Origin: Gelatoporia subvermispora B
Lineage: Eukaryota; Basidiomycota; Agaricomycetes; Polyporales; Gelatoporiaceae
Reading direction: 5' to 3'
DNA: 64,000 bases
Assembly (NCBI GenBank): GCA_000320605.2
Contig: KB445803.1
Coordinates: forward strand, 59,504 to 123,503
Shown here: piece after piece, positions 23,422-34,203 of the stretch
Numbering within the stretch: the first letter of the stretch is position 1
Layout of the letters: each line of letters opens with the position of its first letter
The notes under the pieces: model-generated
What the model was told of the DNA's origin: nothing
Database searches by the model: none
The model's input: the letters and a program-made list of their open reading frames with translations, nothing else
Program-made: the position numbers and the translations under genes

Positions 23422-24540
23422 ATGGAAGAAGCGGGATATCCTCTTTTCCAACGGAACGACGAATTCTGGTACCCCGATGGCAACGTGATCTTGGTCGCCG
23501 GGACAGCGGGATTCAAAGTGTACAGAGGACAACTCTCGAATCACTCCGATGTCTTCCGCGACATGCTGGAGATTCCGCAGCCGAACGAGGTAGAGGAAAT
23601 AGAGGGCTGCCCTGTTGTGCAATTGCACGACCAGCCTAGAGATCTGGTCTTTTTGTTGCGGGTTCTCTTCCCCGGCGCGCTCACGTAAGTGTCCACACAT
23701 TTTCTAGCCGGTTTCTCGTACAACCATACGAGACATTACAGCTGTTTGCAGCTCATCGGCCGCCCCCAATTTTCTGCTGTCTCGGCTTGGGTTAGGCTAG
23801 GGGACAAGTATCACATCACTTCTTTGCGTGACCAAGGTCTCAAGTGGCTCAAAGAGGGCTTTACCGGCGATCTTCCGGCATCCTTCACTACGGTCGAAGA
23901 GTACCTCAAAAGCGCATCGATACACATGGAACTACGCGATGCGCTAGCAGTCGTGTATCTCGCACGCCTCACGGACACTCAATCCCTACTACCTCTCGTG
24001 TTCTATATGTGCTGCCAGCTAGAGCCCGCCGACATCCTTCAACGCGTCACAGCTAATGTCGTCCACGAGCAAATGTCCCCCTCCGATGCAGCGACCTGCA
24101 TCCAGGGCGCGACACTACTTTCTGGTGCTACCGCTCACGCATATATTCGCATTCTGTCACCGGACGCCGAGACCACTTATAAGTTTCGGGCCGTCGGAAA
24201 CTGCGCAAATCAGGGCCGCTGCAGGAACAAACGAGACAAGTTACTGCATGACGTCAGTGGGGAGCTCGTAGCATTGCGGGACCAAGGAATTACGTCTTCC
24301 GCGGCACTGGACGATTGGTCGGTATTCCTGGAGAAGATGGGCCAAGAGCCAGATTCTATGTGCGTTGCATGTAAGGAACTCGCACGCCTGACCAGTCTAG
24401 AGGAGCGTGCGAGCATATGGCAGCAGTTGCCTGGGTATTTCGGCCTTCCAGGTATGAATTTACTTTCATGTCCCATGGACCGGTGCACTGGGGGCGGCCC
24501 ACATCAGCTTGGCCCAACTAGTCCCATGTCGGCACTTTAG
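23422..24540 (+). CDS. BTB/POZ-domain protein (EFWYPDGN subgroup)
   Basis: Exons 23422-23684 and 23742-24540 give 353 aa with the family phase-2 intron. The start was chosen so that the leader MEEAGYPLFQRNDEFWYPDG matches paralogues; 23350 is an in-frame alternative. The BTB core is NVILVAGTAGFKVYRGQ, FRDMLEIPQP, GCPVVQLHD. The middle contains VSAWVRLGDKYHI and YLARLTDTQSLLPLVFYMCC, and the C-terminus MCVAC...W.QLPGYFGL. No other domain is recognised. Closest relatives are the genes at 36384 and 59459 and the pseudogene at 33290. Confidence 0.86.
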
Positions 24541-25574
24541 TTATGGGGTTTTATCAGCCAGTTAATACAGTGCGCGGAGAGCTATGATTCTTGCGGGATC
24601 CCAGTTCAGATATAGCGACTAACATGCAGCACACGTCCGAATTGCGTAACAGGTACATCGGAGCAGACGGTGTGACTCCATGAGTATTCCCAGGTCTCCG
24701 GTCCTCTATCTGTCTGGAATCATGTCCGTCGCCACGCTCGCCACTGCGCACGTATTGTACACACTGCACTGCGGCAGCTAACTATTGACCATTGACCATG
24801 AGGGGCCGAACTCGGGCACGAGTGCAGGCTCACTCATCCACCCTGAGGAGTGCCAGACGAACTGCATCTCAACTCTTCACGTCACGCTGCGTGCTTTTCG
24901 GTACCATCTACAGCCAGGGGGATCGGGCTGCATGGTTTCGCGGGTGCGATTAATCTGATTTTCACAGCTCGACGATCAACAAGAGAGTTTGTATCGAAGT
25001 ATAGTAATGTGTGCTGTAAACTGTATATGTGGATACATACTTAGCGATTTCATTTTCATGAGGAGCTCCAGCCTTGTTCGTATTCGAAGGACAAGAACAA
25101 GAAAAAGAGCGAACAAGGATGAGAAGCCGAGTAGGCACCGGCCCGACCATCCGAATTCCCACGGGCGATCCAGTCTCACAGCCGCATCGTTGCATCGTCG
25201 ATTCGTCCGCACAGCCCGCTCTACAGAAGTCTCCGTTGCTGGTTCTATAACGACACGGATGACCTAGTTGACTCATAGCTCTACGGCTACAGGCGAGTCA
25301 AGAACCCACCCTGCGTCCGAATCATGCATGCTATATCCTGCTATATCCTTCGCCGTCAAGTTCGCCAGCCTGGCCTTCTAAGCTTCCGCCAACGATATAT
25401 GTGCTATCTCCAGCCGTGGAGAGAAGCTGACTGATATGACGACGCCCCGTGTTCACGGTGTTATTGACTCGGAGTAACCAGCGAGTCATCCCACCGTCCT
25501 GTGACGACCGAAGCAGCTCTACATGTCATGCGTCGCGCCGCGGGGACGGAACGCACGGTGGAACAGCGGAGCGG
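24541..25574. other. Intergenic, 1.0 kb
   Basis: No gene recognised. Several short frames, none with a domain or paralogue. Confidence 0.5.
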
Positions 25575-25582
25575 TATATAAA
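25575..25582 (+). promoter_or_regulatory. TATA-box candidate for AKR C
   Basis: TATATAAA lies 110 bp before the AKR C start codon, in a GC-rich surround. A comparable TATA element lies upstream of AKR D. Confidence 0.5.
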
Positions 25583-25691
25583 CTCGACCGCGCCGGGGTG
25601 CACCCAGCGACCTCTAGTCCCTGCTTTACCATCTCTGAGTCCATCCGCTAGTATCCCATTAGTATCAAATTTTACCGTCAAGAAACACAAC

Positions 25692-27261
25692 ATGTCAGGA
25701 CAAACGAAGAAGATGGAGTACGGTACGCACGGTCTGTCTCGCCCGCCTCTCGCCGGGCTCTGAGCACCCTCTCGTGCAGTGCGGCTGGGAAACTCTGGGC
25801 TGAAAGTGTCGAAAATTATCTTGGGAACGATGCAGTACGGGAGCCCTGGGTGGCAGGAGTGGGTCGTCGGCGAGGACACGGCAGTCGAGCACATCAAATA
25901 CGCGTATGAGCACGGCATCCAGACATTCGACACCGCCAATGTGAGTCCCGCGCCTGCTGTTGTCTGACCGGAATCCCGGGGCTGAACGTGTCGTGGCGTG
26001 CAGACCTACTCAAACGGCCTCTCGGAGGTCATCCTGGGCAACGCGATCAAGAAGCTGAATCTCCCCCGCGAGGAGATCGTTGTCATGACTAAGGTGCGTG
26101 CGGCCCTCTGGAATGGGGCCAGGGTGCTGATGCGAGAGAGATAGGTGTATAATGTGGTCATGCCGAAGTATGACCAGGCCTCCATGGGGTTGAGCAAGAA
26201 GCCCGAGGAGATCGGGCTCGTGAACCAGCACGGGCTGAGTCGCAAGGTGCGTGCATTTTTCCTCGGTGACACTGTAGACTTGGCTCACGTGCACCCCATA
26301 GCACATCTTCGCGTCGATCAAGGCGAGTTTGGAGAGGCTGCAGCTGGACTACGTCGATGTCCTGCAGTGTACGTTTGCCTCGCACAATTCAGCCTCCATC
26401 TTCGCTGATACCATGCACCTCGCAGGTCACCGTTTCGACTATAACACCCCCATCGAGGAGACGGTACGTGCCGCCTAAGCTCCCGACTACGCAGCACAGT
26501 CCACTCACACAACAGCGCACAGATGCAAGCGCTGCACGACGTCGTCAAAGCTGGGTACGCGCGTTACATCGGGATGAGTTCCTGCTACGCCTACCAATGT
26601 GCGTCCCTTTCCCCTCTACCCGTCATCTGCAATGCTGCTGATACCCTGCGCTGCGCATACAGTCCAAGCAATGCAGAACTACGCACTCACGCACAACCTG
26701 ACGCCGTTTATCTCGATGCAGAACCACTACAGCCTAATCTACCGCGAGGAGGAACGCGAGATGCTCCCGACGCTAAAAATGTTCGGCGTCGGCGCGATAC
26801 CGTGGTCTCCGCTCGGCCGTGGGCTGCTTACCCGCCCGTTCGGAGAGCAGTCCAAGCGCGGGAGCACCGACTGGTACGTCCCGTCCTGATTTCACGGGGT
26901 GCGATGCTTACGCCGGCGCAACGCAGGGCACTCCAAAACTGGAAGTTCAACGGGCTCGAGCAGATCATCAACCGGTACGTCTCCATCTTTCATCCTCTCC
27001 TAATTACTGCCCAATACTTATTTGTATTGTCTACGATGCCGCAGCGTTGAGGAAATCGCAAAGAAGCGCGGGATCAGCATGGCGCAGGTCGCGATCGCGT
27101 GGTCGCTTGCAAAGCCGGGCGTCACCGCGCCAATCGTGGGGACGACAAGCCTTGCGAACTTGCAGGACATCATCAAGGGTGCGGACGTAAAGCTCACTGA
27201 GGAGGAGGTGAAGTACCTAGAGGAGCCGTACCAGCCACAGAGGATCACGGGTCACTTCTGA
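25692..27261 (+). CDS. AKR C: aldo/keto reductase
   Basis: Eleven exons, about 350 aa, starting MSGQTKKMEY. Tetrad: Asp in QTFDTAN, Tyr in TYSNGLSE, Lys in VVMTK, His in VLQCHRFD. The exon 5 region (VYNVVMPKYDQASM) differs from A and B and resembles AKR E. It lacks two introns present in A, B and D: the one beside the 15-nt microexon (QAMQNYAL is contiguous) and the one before GVTAP. C and E share these losses and an unusual ALQNW/ALRNW segment, so they form a subgroup. Predicted cytosolic NADPH-dependent carbonyl reductase of unknown substrate. Confidence 0.92.
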
Positions 27262-27690
27262 GCGTCGGAGGCATCGATAACGGGGTTGAGAGAAGGATAT
27301 GTCGAACACAACAGTTACACAATTACAGCTGACAGGTCGCGGTGGAGAAATTGATACCTTGTGCGAGTCGATACCTTGTGTGATGGACAACAAACGTTCG
27401 GAGGCGAGTTCGCACGAGCGTGCGGGGACCGGATGATGTACTCGCTTGGCCTCCGCGACGGTCACGTGAGTGTATTGTATATGTCGGGGCTTGACCAAAG
27501 TGGTCCACTTCCGAACGAACCACCACCACCTCGTTCGTCGTTCGTCGTGCGTGGATCGTCGTCGCTCGCCCCGCCCCTCGCTGTCTCCGTCATCAGCTTC
27601 AACAGTATCATCGACCACGCCGTCGCGGCCCGCAGTACTTGGGTAACCGATATACTTCGCAGCAGCCACCAGTAGCCACCAGTAACCACC
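27262..27690. other. Intergenic, 0.4 kb
   Basis: Promoter side of the disordered-protein gene. No specific element identified. Confidence 0.5.
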
Positions 27691-29040
27691 ATGTTCCTCC
27701 CGCCCTACCCTCGTACGCATACTACAGCGCGCCCGCTTGCGGCGACGACCAATACGCATGTCACCGTACACTCCTCCGTCAAGGACAGGCCCGCAACGAG
27801 ACCCGACAAGCTCGACAAGCTCAAGCACGACAGGCACGATAAGCGGGCTCGTTCGCCCGCGCGATCGCGGCATGCGTTTCCGAGCAAGGCCATCAGCGCC
27901 GCGGCGGAGAAAGCCAAGCCGACGGTCTGTGTGACGAGCACGAATGCGTCCAGGGCGGGTGACTCGGTTGGAGAGGGAGTGTGCACGGTTCGGACAAGGA
28001 TTGGATCTTCTAGGCGAGTCAAGCTTGCACCTCCGAGCCCGACTGCGAGTGCGGTCCCATTCCCCTCTGCGCCGATCCCATTTCCCACTTCGCGCGAGCG
28101 CACCGACGACGCCATGGACTGGCAGCCCGAATGCGCGCCTGCGCCTTCTCCGTTGGCTATGCCCACAACCTGGCCACACCGGCCCCCTGTACCACTCGCA
28201 CCCACGCTCACAACAGCTCTCACATACACAGACTCAGACCCAGACAGGCATATCCCTCAGAAACGCGCACGCGCGTCCCTCTCGTTTCCCCCTCTCTCCG
28301 AGGATCGCTCCACCCTTCGTGGTTCCCCTGTACCGCAAGCCAAACCTACACCACGCCCTGATATCCCCGCCGCGCGCCGGCCGCGCCTATCCTCTGCTTC
28401 TCCATCCATCTCCCCCTGCTCTCCTGCTCAAGACCTTCATGAGCTCGTCCCGCGGAGCCACGGCGCCGCCGGGCGATGCGGGAGCATCAGCGCGGGCTCG
28501 CCTACTCCAATCCCTGCAAGCACTCCGCCCGTCAAGCGCGCGCGCAAAGGCCGGAAGGCGACTTCTGACCTGCAGTTCAACGCGCGGATGCACCGTAGCA
28601 TCGTGTGCCACGCTCTCAGCTCCCCTGCGCACTCTGGCGAAGGGGAAGGAGATGTCCTCGCAGATCAGGACGCGCTGCTCGTGGAGCGGCTCTGGGGAGG
28701 CCTCCTGGGACAGGGGTGTACGCCCGTCCCGCTCCCTTCTTCTCCGTCAGACGTCGCCGTAGCCTCCACCGGCACGCCCCCAACTTCTAGCCCGCATCAG
28801 GAGGACGCCGGCCCCGGAGAAACACTCCACACGGACTGCGTACCGCCCTCGAGCTCGCAGCTCGCCCATCCGCTGGACGTGCTGACGATGCCGCAACTCG
28901 TCGCGGCGCTCATCATGCGACACCGGGGCACGGGGCGTGCGCGCGGGGGCAGGTCGCGTGCGGTTGATGAGGACAAGCGCAAGAGGTCTTCACTGGCGAT
29001 GCTGCTGTGCAGCGCGGACGAGGACCTGCGCGAAGCTTGA
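27691..29040 (+). CDS. Hypothetical disordered Pro/Ser-rich, basic-patch protein
   Basis: A single open frame of 449 codons, unusual here in having no intron. It is low complexity: Pro/Ser/Thr-rich, with basic clusters (KLDKLKHDRHDKRAR, PVKRARKGRK, EDKRKRSS) that could serve as nuclear localisation signals. A short structured-looking C-terminal stretch (LDVLTMPQLVAALIMRHR) follows. No domain recognised. The frame is GC-rich and long frames also occur antisense, so coding status rests on codon order and the basic and acidic patches. Possibly a lineage-specific nuclear or chromatin-associated protein; function unknown. It sits between AKR C and BVMO 1 with no obvious link to either. Confidence 0.6.
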   Translation: MFLPPYPRTHTTARPLAATTNTHVTVHSSVKDRPATRPDKLDKLKHDRHDKRARSPARSRHAFPSKAISAAAEKAKPTVCVTSTNASRAGDSVGEGVCTVRTRIGSSRRVKLAPPSPTASAVPFPSAPIPFPTSRERTDDAMDWQPECAPAPSPLAMPTTWPHRPPVPLAPTLTTALTYTDSDPDRHIPQKRARASLSFPPLSEDRSTLRGSPVPQAKPTPRPDIPAARRPRLSSASPSISPCSPAQDLHELVPRSHGAAGRCGSISAGSPTPIPASTPPVKRARKGRKATSDLQFNARMHRSIVCHALSSPAHSGEGEGDVLADQDALLVERLWGGLLGQGCTPVPLPSSPSDVAVASTGTPPTSSPHQEDAGPGETLHTDCVPPSSSQLAHPLDVLTMPQLVAALIMRHRGTGRARGGRSRAVDEDKRKRSSLAMLLCSADEDLREA

Positions 29041-30008
29041 ATGTGCGTATTACTATTGCCCAGCACCGGGCGTGCGGGGCGACTTTTTTATATGAAGACC
29101 AAACAATTTCTGTCTGGATGCTGAATCTGACTGGACACCACGAAACACACTCGTACTGTATCTACCCGCATATCGAGAACACACCACTGTATCTACCTAC
29201 CTGCTCGCATCTCTCGCACACTGTCATTCACACGACCCACCCCGTTCCACTCCCACTCCTTTCCTTCCGTCTCCCGCATCTCATTCTTACGGAACACAAA
29301 TCGCGCATATATCATACATCATAACAGCATACATCATACATCGTTCCAACCCAGAGACATCACCACACGCTGCATCATTCATTCATCATACATCAACATT
29401 CTGCCTCTATGCCGCATCCTCGCATCCAAACTACAAACACATTATGGACGTCATGCTCGTACATACGCACTAATATTTAATCGAGAAAATAAGTTCACAC
29501 TTTGTACGCAATTTCCCGTGGCCGGTGTAGCTGGTGTTCTGGCAAACCCAGGCCACGACAAGTGCTGCGCGTATGTCACGAGACACGTGAATGTGACGAC
29601 GCGTTTCTGCCGTCGAGCTCGAGGTCCCTGAAGTGCCGAAGTCATCTCATCTTGCTGAATTACCTTGTCGCCGACCGTGACCAAACGTTGACAATTAAGG
29701 GTAGGATGTTGAGTAGAGATCTACATCCTTACCGTGCAGGGGCAAGCTGTGAGCGAGACTGTCGAATAAGCATGAACCCCGTGGGAACTCGGGTGCTCGG
29801 GCGATCCTCGCCCTCTCCCGCTCTTGGTGGAAGTTGTATCGATCAAAGCCGGTCCATAGTCGACTAAGCCCCCAACGATTCAATCAAAAGCCGGAATTTT
29901 TATGTTTACTTAAATCCCCCCAACACACTGTGCAATGAGATCCCTCGTCGAGTGCCATAATGCAGAACACTGAAGGCGTTTTAGTAACCACACAGTACAC
30001 TCATCGGC
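29041..30008. other. 1.0 kb without a gene
   Basis: 3' flank between convergent genes. Contains a CATACATCAT-rich tract (29305-29397). Nothing else recognised. Confidence 0.5.
29305..29397. repeat. CAT/ATCATACATC low-complexity repeat
   Basis: Imperfect repetition of CATACATCAT and ATTCATTC units just downstream of the disordered-protein gene. Confidence 0.6.
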
Positions 30009-32462
30009 TCACGCAATTCGACTTACCTGACTATGAAGGGTCCAGAGTGTGTCCTGTGCCTCCTCCGGATGCATCCAACCACACACCGCACTCGCCAACA
30101 GTACCGCAAGCCCTCCCCACTTGACCATCGTCCTCAATTTCCTCTGCCTCTTCCACCTCTCCCCGCCCTCGACCTCATAATCCGCCCACACGACCCTCCT
30201 CGTCGTCCACCAATAGCTCGTCAGCATCCCCGGCCAGATACTAAAGTTCTTGCCCTCCCCGCCGGCTGCGCGGTACCACGAGCGGCACCCTGCATACACC
30301 GTCCCCTTCAGGCGCGCCTGAATTCTCGCATTGTTCGCCTCACACGCGCGGGGGGTGACGGTAAACGCGCGGGCGGAACCCTGGATGACGGGCGCGACAA
30401 GCTGGAGGATGTAATTCGTCTGGCACTCCTCGAAGTATATGATCGATCCTGCGCTTGTGCCCGAGTTCGGCCCTACCGATGGTTAGCGGTCCACAATCGT
30501 GAGCGCAGCTACAAGCACAAGACAGATGGGCGCACCTCCAAGTAAGTAGAAGTTCGGAAATCCGGGGATGCTCATCGCGTGGTACGCTGTTGGACCCCCA
30601 TTCGCATTAAAGAATTCCTGCACCGTCAGACCGCTCTTCCCGCGGACAGGGATCGGGAACCCGTCCTATGGCACATGGTGAGCACACACAACCCGTGGAG
30701 AACCCGGGAGCGCTCTTACCGCCTCGTAGCCCGTAGAGAAGACGATCACATCTAGCGGGACGAGTTCGCCCTTCTTCGTCGTTATCCCCTTCTCGGTCAC
30801 CTCCGCGACGCCGTCCCAGGTGAGCGTAAGGTTCGGCCGACGCATCGCAGTGAGGTAACCCGTATCGATCACGAGTCGCTTGCACCCCATCGCTGCTCAT
30901 ACTCTCGTCAGCTGGCTGCTTCATTCAAGGCCGACGACCCAGGTGGCGATCGACGTACGGTATTTTGGCATGAGCTGCTCGTGGTACTTCTCCGGAGCGA
31001 CGCTCTTCATGAATTCGCGAACCAACTTTCCGAGCGCGAGAGAGTCAGAAAAAAAGGGATAGCGGTGCGTGTACATTGAACACGGACTCACATTTTCGGT
31101 CCTTCCGCGCAGTCTATTCGTTTGCCCTACAAAGAGTGGCCACCACAGCTCAAGCTGCGTCCGCATTACCCGAGTCAGATCCTATGCGCATCTGGACCGG
31201 AAGAAATAAATGCATAAAATTCGCGCACCATGCCCATCAAGTACCACCTGTACGCCCGCATCGCGAGTGGGACGTGCGCAAAGACCCATTTGTGCCACGC
31301 CTTGTACTCGAACCGGTTCTGTACATGCGCAGAGACACGTAAGCATCATTGACGACCCAGCTCAGCTACTCAGGAGTACGCACCATAGGAATAATCCAGG
31401 ACGGCGTCCTGCAGAAGTTGACGACCTCGATCCCGGGTATCTTCACAATATCCGGTACGATCTGCGCGCTGTGGCCCCCTTTAGCTCTCCCTCTCCATCG
31501 CGAGCACTTTTTCACGCACCCAGAACACCCATTCCCAATGACCGCGACCCTCTTCCCCTCAAGCTCCACGCTATGGTCCCAGCGCGCTGAGTGGAACAGC
31601 GCGCCGCCAAACCGCTCGCGCCCGGGGATATCCGCGGGGAACACCGGATCCCTCAACAAACCTACCGCCGAGATCAGCACATTCGCCTCCTCCGTCCACC
31701 TCCTCGCTGCTTCCCCTCTCTGCCCTTTCTCTCCAGCCCCCTCAAGCTCAATAACCCACACCGCCTTGCGCACATCCCATAACGCCGACACGACTCGCGT
31801 TCTAAAGCGCGTACGCTCATATAACCCGTATTCACGCGCCAGAGCCTGCCAGTACACCTGAATCTCAGCCTGCGGGACGTGCGTGCGCGACCACAAGGGG
31901 TTGAGCCCGGTCGAGAGACTGTAGAGGTGCGTCGGGACGTCTGAGCAGCAGCCCTGCGCGTGTCGTCCCGATCACCGTCATCAGTCAGTGGTCCTGTCCC
32001 GACCAGACTGCGTAGTGCACTCGAAGGAACTCACAGGGTAGGTATTATCCTATCCGAGCTATGTTAGCTGGAGCTGGGTCATTCTGAATATCGGAAATTG
32101 TGTAACGTACCCTCCACGTGCCCCCGACGTCTGCGCCAGCCTCATATATCTGCGCGTGCCAAGCGTTCAAAGTCCATTAGCAGTCACCCTTTGGCACCAA
32201 GAACGATGCCAAGCTGGAGAGTGGAGGCGGCACGAACCGTGAAGTCTTCAAAGCCCAGCTTTGTCTTGAGCCCGATTGCGAACGTCAACCCGCCGACCCT
32301 GCACGCATTTCCGCTTCGTGAGCCTCGTCCTCACTCCCAGGGATAAACCACATATCACGCAGAAATTGCAGAATCAGTGGCTCAGCGGACGCACCCAGCA
32401 CCGATGATCGCGACGCGCGGGCGTGACGTCGATCCCTTCTCTGATTCCTTCCAGGACGTCAT
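30009..32462 (-). CDS. BVMO 1: Baeyer-Villiger-type FAD/NADPH monooxygenase
   Basis: About 550 aa in 12 exons on the minus strand, start 32462, stop at 30009. First Rossmann motif VAIIGAGVGG (FAD), then GGTWR and, after a 15-nt exon (32035-32049), DNTYP. The Baeyer-Villiger fingerprint FxGxxxHxxxW[P/D] is met by [13 protein letters not shown]. The second Rossmann motif is [10 protein letters not shown] (NADPH). The C-terminal part contains NFSIWPG and a hydrophobic helix (GLAVLLASAVCGW) that could anchor it in a membrane. Such enzymes insert oxygen next to a ketone to give an ester or lactone; the substrate is unknown. Relative to copies 2 and 3 it has an extra intron at 32050-32110 and one before DLTRV, and lacks one after TTKKG. 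Confidence 0.88.
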
Positions 32463-33289
32463 CGTCGATAAGCTCGAGCAGACAGAACTAGGATTTCGTC
32501 ACGCTCTCATTTGGCGCATCCTCCTCTTATGAGGGTCCTGCACAAGGTGCACGCAGTCTGCGTTCTCACGCGAAGCCGCACCAGCTCCCATGCCCCGGCC
32601 CAAGTGCTCCCGGCTGTCAATCCCATGCCGTTGCAGGGATGAGCCTCCGTCGGCCCAGAGCAGGTCCTCCAAGAATCCTTCGCGCATGAGTTTGAGGGCG
32701 TGATGGTAAGCCGGGTGCGGGCATCTGGTAATTTCTCGATATACTAGGCAGTTGGCTGTGCGCTGCCATGAGACACTCGAGTTTCAACTCGCGTGTGCGT
32801 ACATGATACGGAAAGGTGGGAATACGCAGCGGCACTCACGGTTGACACTCCATTCATCGTGTCGCCCGTCCAGTGACACTTGAGCATCCGGTCAAGGGAC
32901 AGGTCGCCCAGCGCGCAAAACGTCGAAGTCTTCACGTCACGGGCCCCCAATATCCCGTACAGCAGACATGGAGCACTGAAGCAGTTCTGAGCAGAGGCTG
33001 ACGGACGCTACTTGATCGGTGGTGCACGATCGGGAGGACCGCGCAGCAGCAGCGAGGCGCCAGTGGATCTTGCTCAATCTCAGGTGGTTTGGGCGCTCGG
33101 GACCACATCGACGCTATCACAACAGAGACTAATGCATCCTCGGTTCAACCCACACCATCGACATATCAATGCGTGCAATGACGAGGCGTTTCGACCACAA
33201 GCTAAGACCTCGGGCTGAAACCATACTACCATAGACGGTGACCAGGTAGCTGAGCAGGATAGGACAAAGCAGACGAAGATTATCAGGCG
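32463..33289 (-). other. Possible unrecognised gene or remnant upstream of BVMO 1
   Basis: On the minus strand about 32990-32850 reads smoothly as an exon (landmarks FCALGDLSLDRMLKCHWTGD), ending at a good GTGAGT donor. A second open stretch, 32730-32499, has HALKLMREGFLEDLLWADGG. Phases do not join cleanly, so this may be decayed. A distantly similar exon end (ALDAYLRHKSKFLEAAINRL) occurs upstream of BVMO 2 on the same strand. I do not recognise the family. Confidence 0.25.
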
Positions 33290-33827
33290 GCTACGGTACA
33301 TACGGCTTAGGGTCGGCGTGCCCGTGAAATGTGTTAGGTACTCGAGTTTCGGGGCGTCCGAAATTCCTAATTGGATTGGTAATCTCATGAGGCACCTCTT
33401 TATTGTGCTCAACGTTAGCGGATGACTTTCCGTAAAGGTTTCTTCAAAGGTCTGCGCCTCTGATCTCGTAAGGCATTGCATTCATCTCCCATCCGAGCCC
33501 ATGTCTCTACTATGGCGAATTTCGGGCGTCTATGGGATGGTCACAGCCGCAAGAGCAACGAATCGTACGATAAACATCCTGTAGAACTTACCTACGTAAG
33601 TGTTTCGGGTAGCACGGCCTGCAGAACAGGGACAAGATCCTCGGGGTCGTTGTGCGACTGCACGATAGGGTAGCCGTCTAACTACTCTACGCGGGAGACG
33701 TCGGAGTATTTCGTGAGCTGTCCTCGATATACTCTGAATCCTGTCTTTTCGGTGACCAAGATTATGGTCTCATCGGGGAACCAAGCTCATCATGACGTTG
33801 GAAAGAGGGGTTATCTGTATTGTCCAT
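33290..33827 (-). pseudogene. BTB/POZ-domain gene, broken
   Basis: Minus-strand leader MDNTDNPSFQRHDE at 33827, then a frame break at the FWYPDG position. BTB sequence continues as IILVTEKTGFRVYRGQLTK, followed by an in-frame stop (TAG), then LDGYPIVQ. After the family intron, RPKFAIVETWARMGDE is recognisable, followed by another shift into FEETFTESHPLTLSTIKRC and PTLS. The C-terminal half is lost. It belongs to the EFWYPDGN subgroup; the closest intact copy is at 36384-37489. Confidence 0.7.
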
Positions 33828-34203
33828 GACATGTCGTCTCGACTGGTCACAGTCCGGTAGTGAGTGATGCTTGTCAGGCGGCTCAACGGCAATTCCAAAG
33901 AGGAACGACTGGGTCCTTCGCAGCACATAGCATTGATGAAGATCTGAAGCACCCGACATCACGCGCTGCCAGATATCGATATAACTTACTCTGTGATGAT
34001 TTTTAGAAATGACACAGTTCGCTCAAATTCCGCACAATTTAGACCAAGACATGTTGTGCTACTGTTTGTAGACGTGTTAGGACGTTTCTGCTGGCGAAGT
34101 AAATTTCACATTATTAGCTTGACAACAGTTCGATTGACATAGAGCGGTAATACACCAAAGTACACATCTTCGATTTTTTTCTTGTAGCACATGCCAAACG
34201 GAT
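33828..34203. other. Intergenic, 0.4 kb
   Basis: AT-richer 3' flank of AKR D. No feature recognised. Confidence 0.5.

Noticed and set aside
27217..28179. 320-codon minus-strand frame
   Set aside because: Antisense to the Pro/Ser-rich protein and the 3' end of AKR C; a product of high GC with no domain.
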